Assembly: GCF_003287875.1 (NCBI RefSeq)
Contig: NZ_QMKK01000054.1
Coordinates: 558,001 to 622,000, forward strand
DNA from: Martinezella tropici
GTDB lineage: Bacteria > Pseudomonadota > Alphaproteobacteria > Rhizobiales > Rhizobiaceae
DNA length: 64,000 nt
Direction of reading: 5' to 3'
The position numbers and the translations under genes were made by a program. This document shows, in pieces, positions 60,482-64,000 of the stretch; positions within the stretch are counted from its first letter, which is position 1; every line of letters starts with the position of its first letter. The notes under the pieces are model-generated. The model was not told where the DNA came from, did not search any database, and was given only the letters and a program-made list of their open reading frames with translations.

Positions 60482-61735
60482 TCAGGTGCGACCGGCGATG
60501 AAGGTCTGCAGCTGCTTGGCGGCATCGGCCGGCTGGATATTGCCGGAGGCGACATCGTTGATCACCCGGAAGTATTCGGTGGTGATGTCGAGCGGGAAGG
60601 CCTGATCGCCATTCATGTAGACCTTGCTGTAGGTCTTGAAGATCTCCAGCCACTTCGCCTCGAGCGGCTTTTGGTCGGTGTACTGGACATTCTTGTTGAC
60701 CGAGATCGAGCTGATCTGGCCGACGAGATCCTGCTGCACCTTCGTCGAGAGGAAGTAGTCGAGGAACTTTGCCGCAAGATCCGGGCTCTTGCTCTTGGTG
60801 CTGACGTAATTGTACTCGGCAAAGCCATAGAGGCGGTTGGTGTTCGTCGGGAACGGCACGACGCCGTAATCGTCGAGATTGACCTTGCTGCCGCTCAGCT
60901 GGCTGACCAGCCAGTCGCCTTCGAGCATCATCGCGGCGCGGCCGGCGACGAACAGCGTATAGGACTGCTGGTTGCTGATGCCCATGAAGGGCTTCAGCGT
61001 GTAATCCTTCGTCCACTTGGCAAATTCGGTAAATGCGTCGGTCGCGCAGGGCTCCTTGGTCCAGTCGGTCTTCATCGCCATCAGCGCGTCGTGCTTGTCG
61101 GCGCCGCACTTGGTTTCGAGCAGCACATCCATCAGGCGCATGACGTGCCAGTTGACCGAGCCGCCGAAGGTGAAGGCCGGGATGCCTGCGGCCTTGAGCT
61201 TATCGGCTGCGGCCAGCAGCTCCTCGTAGGTCTTTGGTTCCCCTGTGATGCCGGCTTTCTGGAAAAGCTTCTTGTTGTAGTAGATCGCTTCGCCCTTGAA
61301 GGTGAAGGGAACGCCATGCTTGCCGCCCGGATAGAGATCCGCAAAAGCGGCGGCCGACGGGAGCAGCTCGTCGTTCCACTTGTACTGGGTGTAGTATTTG
61401 TCGAGCGGCAGCGAGAGGCCCGCCTTCACATATTCGCCGCCGAGGCCAAGACCGGCCCAGCTGAAATAGATATCCGGGCCCTTGCTGGAACCCGCTGCAA
61501 CACGAAGCGCGGTCTTGTGCTCATCGACGCCGCGCTGGACGATTTCGATGTGGGTGCCGGGGTTGGCGGCTTCGAAATCCTTCGCCACCTTCTTCAGCGC
61601 GCCATTCGCCGCGCCGTTGTCGAAGTTCAATGTCCACAGCGTCAAGTCTTCCGCGGCGACATTGGTTGCCGAGAAAGCCGCCGCCGCTATCGCAGCAGCG
61701 CCGAACCAACGCGCATATTTGAAGTTGCCAGCCAT
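60482..61735 (-). CDS. Sugar ABC transporter substrate-binding protein, family 1
   Basis: Periplasmic CUT1 binding protein of 417 residues. The signal peptide reads YARWFGAAAIAAAAFSATNVAA, cleaved before EDLTLW. Family-1 blocks are FEAANPGTHIEIVQRGVDEHKTALRVA, GPDIYFSWAGLGLGGEYVKAG, KHGVPFTFKGEAIYYNKKLFQKAGI and AAMMLEGDWLVSQL. A GAGGAGG site precedes the ATG at 61735; the open frame continues to 61777 but the extra residues would disturb the signal. It is the first gene of the importer/glycosidase operon and lies directly downstream of a palindromic operator. Confidence 0.93.
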   Translation of the reverse strand: MAGNFKYARWFGAAAIAAAAFSATNVAAEDLTLWTLNFDNGAANGALKKVAKDFEAANPGTHIEIVQRGVDEHKTALRVAAGSSKGPDIYFSWAGLGLGGEYVKAGLSLPLDKYYTQYKWNDELLPSAAAFADLYPGGKHGVPFTFKGEAIYYNKKLFQKAGITGEPKTYEELLAAADKLKAAGIPAFTFGGSVNWHVMRLMDVLLETKCGADKHDALMAMKTDWTKEPCATDAFTEFAKWTKDYTLKPFMGISNQQSYTLFVAGRAAMMLEGDWLVSQLSGSKVNLDDYGVVPFPTNTNRLYGFAEYNYVSTKSKSPDLAAKFLDYFLSTKVQQDLVGQISSISVNKNVQYTDQKPLEAKWLEIFKTYSKVYMNGDQAFPLDITTEYFRVINDVASGNIQPADAAKQLQTFIAGRT

Positions 61736-61770
61736 TTCCCGTCCTCCTCTGAGCAAAGCTGAGGGCGGTT

Positions 61771-61797
61771 TTGACAAATCGTTGTCAACATGTCAAC
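61771..61797 (-). promoter_or_regulatory. Palindromic operator upstream of the CUT1 operon
   Basis: Perfect 18-base dyad TTGACAA-ATCG-TTGTCAA (61771-61788), followed on the plus strand by a further TGTCAAC (61791-61797), so the TTGACA/TGTCAA element occurs three times in 27 bases. It lies 36 bases before the binding-protein start. Such sites suit a LacI- or GntR-family sugar repressor; no such gene is adjacent. Confidence 0.6.
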
Positions 61798-61822
61798 TGG
61801 TATGATGAGCTTATCAGCGGTA

Positions 61823-62461
61823 TCACATGAAGTGGTCGCGGAAGCAGGCGATGACGACCACGGCCGAAGCCGCGCCGGGATCGATGTGTCCCAAGGCCCG
61901 ATCGCCGAGGCGCGACGAGCGGCCCTTTGCCGCGATCATATTTTTGGTTCCTTCCGCGCCCGCTTCGCCGGTTTCAAGGGCGGCGGCCAAGCAGTCGGCA
62001 AGCAAAAGCCCTCGATCCCTGGCCGCGCGGCAGGCGGTGGCGGCGGGTGCCCAGGCATCCACCATGGTCTTTTCGCCGACCTCTGCCTTGCCCCGATCCT
62101 GAATGCCCTTGGCAAAGGCAGAAAATATCTCGACCATATCGTCGTCGCTCAATGACGACTTTCCCTTGGCGACCGCGCCTGCGCGCATCAGGGCGGTCGC
62201 ATAGAGCGGTCCGGACGAGGCACCCACGGCGTTGAGGAAGGACTTCGCCGCCGTGTTGAAGACCAGCGTCGGCTCGGATGTCGATGAATCCAGCTCCGAA
62301 ACCGCCTTGGCGGCGGCGGTAAAGCCGAGCTCCATGGCGATGCCGTGGTCAGCGTCGCCGATCACGCCGTCCAGTTCGCAGAGACGATCCCTCTCGCGGG
62401 CCATCGCTTCGGCGATCCGCACGAAAAGCGATTTCAGATCCTCCGTTGTAACCGTTGTCAT
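61823..62461 (-). CDS. dhaL: Dihydroxyacetone/erythrulose kinase subunit DhaL
   Basis: Nucleotide-binding subunit of a Dha-type kinase, 212 residues, the standard DhaL length. The magnesium-binding aspartates are in DGVIGDADHGIAM, the phosphate loop in GASSGPLYATALMRAG, and the C-terminal block reads LGHIDPGAASAVVVIACF. In E. coli the subunit is charged by the PTS protein DhaM; no dhaM is visible here. Its ATG overlaps the dhaK stop by 1 base. Given the apionate-type neighbours, L-erythrulose rather than dihydroxyacetone may be the substrate. Confidence 0.88.
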   Translation of the reverse strand: MTTVTTEDLKSLFVRIAEAMARERDRLCELDGVIGDADHGIAMELGFTAAAKAVSELDSSTSEPTLVFNTAAKSFLNAVGASSGPLYATALMRAGAVAKGKSSLSDDDMVEIFSAFAKGIQDRGKAEVGEKTMVDAWAPAATACRAARDRGLLLADCLAAALETGEAGAEGTKNMIAAKGRSSRLGDRALGHIDPGAASAVVVIACFRDHFM

Positions 62462-63477
62462 TACAAAACCTCGCCGGAGCGGAACATGGCGCAATCACAG
62501 GGGTGATCGATCAGTCGCTGCAATTCGTCATCGAGATGGATGAGGGTGATGGAGGCTCCAGCCATTTCCAGCGACGTGCAGTAATTGCCGACCAGCGACA
62601 AGTGAATGACGACGCCTGCATCGTCGAGCATGGCCTTGACCTTGCGCATCATGATGTAGAGTTCCATCAGCGGTGTGGAGCCCAAGGAGTTGACGAGCAC
62701 GGCAACCCGGTCACCGCGTGCCGGCTTCATCTCATCGAGAATCTTGCCGACGAGTTCGCTCGTCACCTCGTCCGCAGACCGCATCGGCCCGCGTGCGACG
62801 CCGGGCTCGCCATGGATGCCCATGCCGATCTCCATCTCGTCGGCGCCGATCTCGAAATTCGGTTTGCGCGTCTGCGGCAGAGAGCAGGGCGAGAGTGCGA
62901 CGCCCATCGTATAGGTGCGCTCATTCGCCCAGCGTGCCACCCGTTCGACATCGTCGAAACCGTACATCAGGTCGCATGCGGCACCCGCAGCCTTGAAGAT
63001 GAAGACGTTGCCGGCAACCCCGCGACGGCGCTCCTTCTGATCGACCGGTGCAGACGCGATGTCATCCGTCGTCAGCACGGTACGCGCCTCGATATCGTCC
63101 ATGGCAAGCATTTCCGTCGCCATGTCGAAATTCATGACGTCGCCTGCGTAATTGCCATACATGAACAGCACGCCGGCGCCGCCATCGACAGCCCTGGCAC
63201 ATTCGATGATAGGATCGGGCGGCGGCGAGGCGAAGACATTGCCGATGGCGGCGGCATCGGCCAGTCCCTTGCCGACGAAGCCGAGAAATGTCGGCTCGTG
63301 TCCGGAGCCGCCGCCGATGACCAGGCCGACCTTACCATCTCGCGGACCATGGTTCGCCACGATCGAGCGCGGCGATCCTTCAACGGCGCGGAGATGGCGC
63401 GGATGGGCTGCGAGTATCCCGGCCAGCATTTCATCCACGGCGGCCGCGCCTTCGTTGATCAGCTTCTTCGTCTTCAC
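62461..63477 (-). CDS. dhaK: Dihydroxyacetone/erythrulose kinase subunit DhaK
   Basis: Substrate-binding subunit of a Dha-type kinase, 338 residues. The N-terminal block is GLVIGGGSGHEPTFLGFVGKGL with His60; the covalent substrate histidine is in GMGIHGEPGVARG, around residue 220. GNYAGDVMNFDMA and the C-terminal LNSLGSTP-like VLVNSLGSTPLMELY are also present. The GTG at 63477 is chosen as start because GGAGGA lies 5 bases upstream; a TTG at 63489 would overlap that site. It follows the lactonase-like gene by 57 bases in the same direction. Confidence 0.9.
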   Translation of the reverse strand: MKTKKLINEGAAAVDEMLAGILAAHPRHLRAVEGSPRSIVANHGPRDGKVGLVIGGGSGHEPTFLGFVGKGLADAAAIGNVFASPPPDPIIECARAVDGGAGVLFMYGNYAGDVMNFDMATEMLAMDDIEARTVLTTDDIASAPVDQKERRRGVAGNVFIFKAAGAACDLMYGFDDVERVARWANERTYTMGVALSPCSLPQTRKPNFEIGADEMEIGMGIHGEPGVARGPMRSADEVTSELVGKILDEMKPARGDRVAVLVNSLGSTPLMELYIMMRKVKAMLDDAGVVIHLSLVGNYCTSLEMAGASITLIHLDDELQRLIDHPCDCAMFRSGEVL

Positions 63478-63534
63478 GCAGTCCTCCAAATCATTGCGAT
63501 CGTTGGGACTAACATGCGCGTCTCCGATTGAAGG

Positions 63535-63999
63535 TCAATCCATCAAGGCTGCCGAAACTGTGCTATAGGCATCAAGCAAGAGCCTCTTGCTTTCAGTCTG
63601 TTCCTTCAGCTGGAATGTCTCCAGCTCCACCCGTTGCGGAATGGGTGTGATATTGACCAGATGGAGCGACCGCGATCCGCCGGATCGTACCGTGATGAAG
63701 CTGAGTACCGCGCTCGGATCGGACGACAGGCACTCGTGCCATGGCTGGCCGGCGAGGCGGGATAGCGCCGCGACCGTATTGAACAGCGGTCGTTTAGTGC
63801 CTGCCGCCGATGGCTCGTTCTCTCCAGCGATCAGGCCGAAAGATCCTGTCAGTGCCGAAAGCGTCAGGCATTCCAGTCCGGCATCGAGGACACGGGCAGC
63901 GTAACCCAGCGCAAAGGCTTCTCCAAAACGGGCATTGTGCCGCGGATCGGTGTTGGCCATTGCGATACGGCCGCCGCGGGGATTGTCCATTGTCCTGCT
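63535..63999 (-). CDS. C-terminal end of a D-apionate-lactonase-like protein (5' end outside window)
   Basis: The frame is open to the window edge, so the ATG at 63990 is probably internal and only the last roughly 155 residues are seen. The first part looks like the end of a (beta/alpha)8 barrel (GGRIAMANTDPRHNARFGEAFALGYAARVLDAGLECLTLSALTGSFGLI), the rest like a closing beta domain (FNTVAALSRLAGQPWHE, SLHLVNITPIPQRVEL). From memory this pattern resembles the ends of D-apionate lactonases (ApnL), large proteins of the branched-sugar apiose pathway. That name rests on recall and context (apiosidase-like glycosidase, Dha-type kinase), so treat it as provisional. Confidence 0.45.
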   Translation of the reverse strand, partial: SRTMDNPRGGRIAMANTDPRHNARFGEAFALGYAARVLDAGLECLTLSALTGSFGLIAGENEPSAAGTKRPLFNTVAALSRLAGQPWHECLSSDPSAVLSFITVRSGGSRSLHLVNITPIPQRVELETFQLKEQTESKRLLLDAYSTVSAALMD

Positions 64000-64000
64000 G

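Noticed and set aside
1-64000. Mobile elements, integrases, tRNA or rRNA genes, CRISPR arrays
   Set aside because: None found: no transposase or integrase motifs, no cloverleaf or rRNA segments recognised by eye, and no regularly spaced repeats.

Overview
The window looks like part of an accessory or secondary replicon of a Rhizobiaceae-type alphaproteobacterium (Rhizobium/Agrobacterium group). The evidence is the high GC content, the many small catabolic operons each with its own ABC importer and regulator, and protein sequences that read as typical rhizobial families. This assignment is inference from protein character, not from a marker gene. No rRNA, tRNA, CRISPR array, insertion sequence or replication origin was recognised.

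Layout. 1-3000: two tandem family-3 solute-binding proteins (the first cut by the window edge) and a luciferase-like flavin oxidoreductase. 3051-5600: a small conserved hypothetical gene and an FAD monooxygenase, divergent from an AraC regulator. 5671-8074: a Zn/Cd/Pb P1B-type ATPase with a textbook MerR-type promoter but no MerR gene in view. 8193-11700: a TetR/quinone-reductase-like pair, an ArsB-type permease and a universal stress protein. 12300-18792: the cytochrome bd operon cydDCABX, including the 42-residue CydX, closed by an 18-bp perfect hairpin. 18850-20050: the C-terminal stump of a MocR-type regulator, a 38-bp palindrome and a DUF983 gene.

20051-27189: FadR-type regulator, five-gene Opp/Dpp-type importer and an embedded dihydrodipicolinate-synthase-family lyase/aldolase. 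27417-34128: AraC regulator, three-gene pentose/polyol-type ABC importer, short-chain dehydrogenase and FGGY kinase with a D-ribulokinase motif, which together suggest ribitol or D-ribulose use. 34304-36057: cupin, possible small secreted peptide and an HSL-type esterase.

36059-53482 is the most coherent block. Minus-strand genes encode a BKACE enzyme, a carnitine-dehydrogenase/thioesterase fusion, an acyl-CoA dehydrogenase, an NDP-forming acyl-CoA synthetase and a crotonase. They are followed by a peptide-family ABC importer whose two ATPases are fused, then a second binding-protein paralogue with a CocE-type hydrolase. A CdhR-like regulator reads divergently. Together they can be read as a route from gamma-butyrobetaine through carnitine and 3-dehydrocarnitine to glycine betaine, with a dedicated importer.

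53457-55935: LysR regulator, divergent EamA permease, and a small hypothetical protein. 55958-63999: a CUT1 sugar importer built around a DUF5060/DUF4038 (apiosidase-like) glycosidase, next to DhaK/DhaL-type kinase subunits and the C-terminal end of a protein resembling D-apionate lactonase. This looks like a glycoside and branched-sugar catabolic locus.
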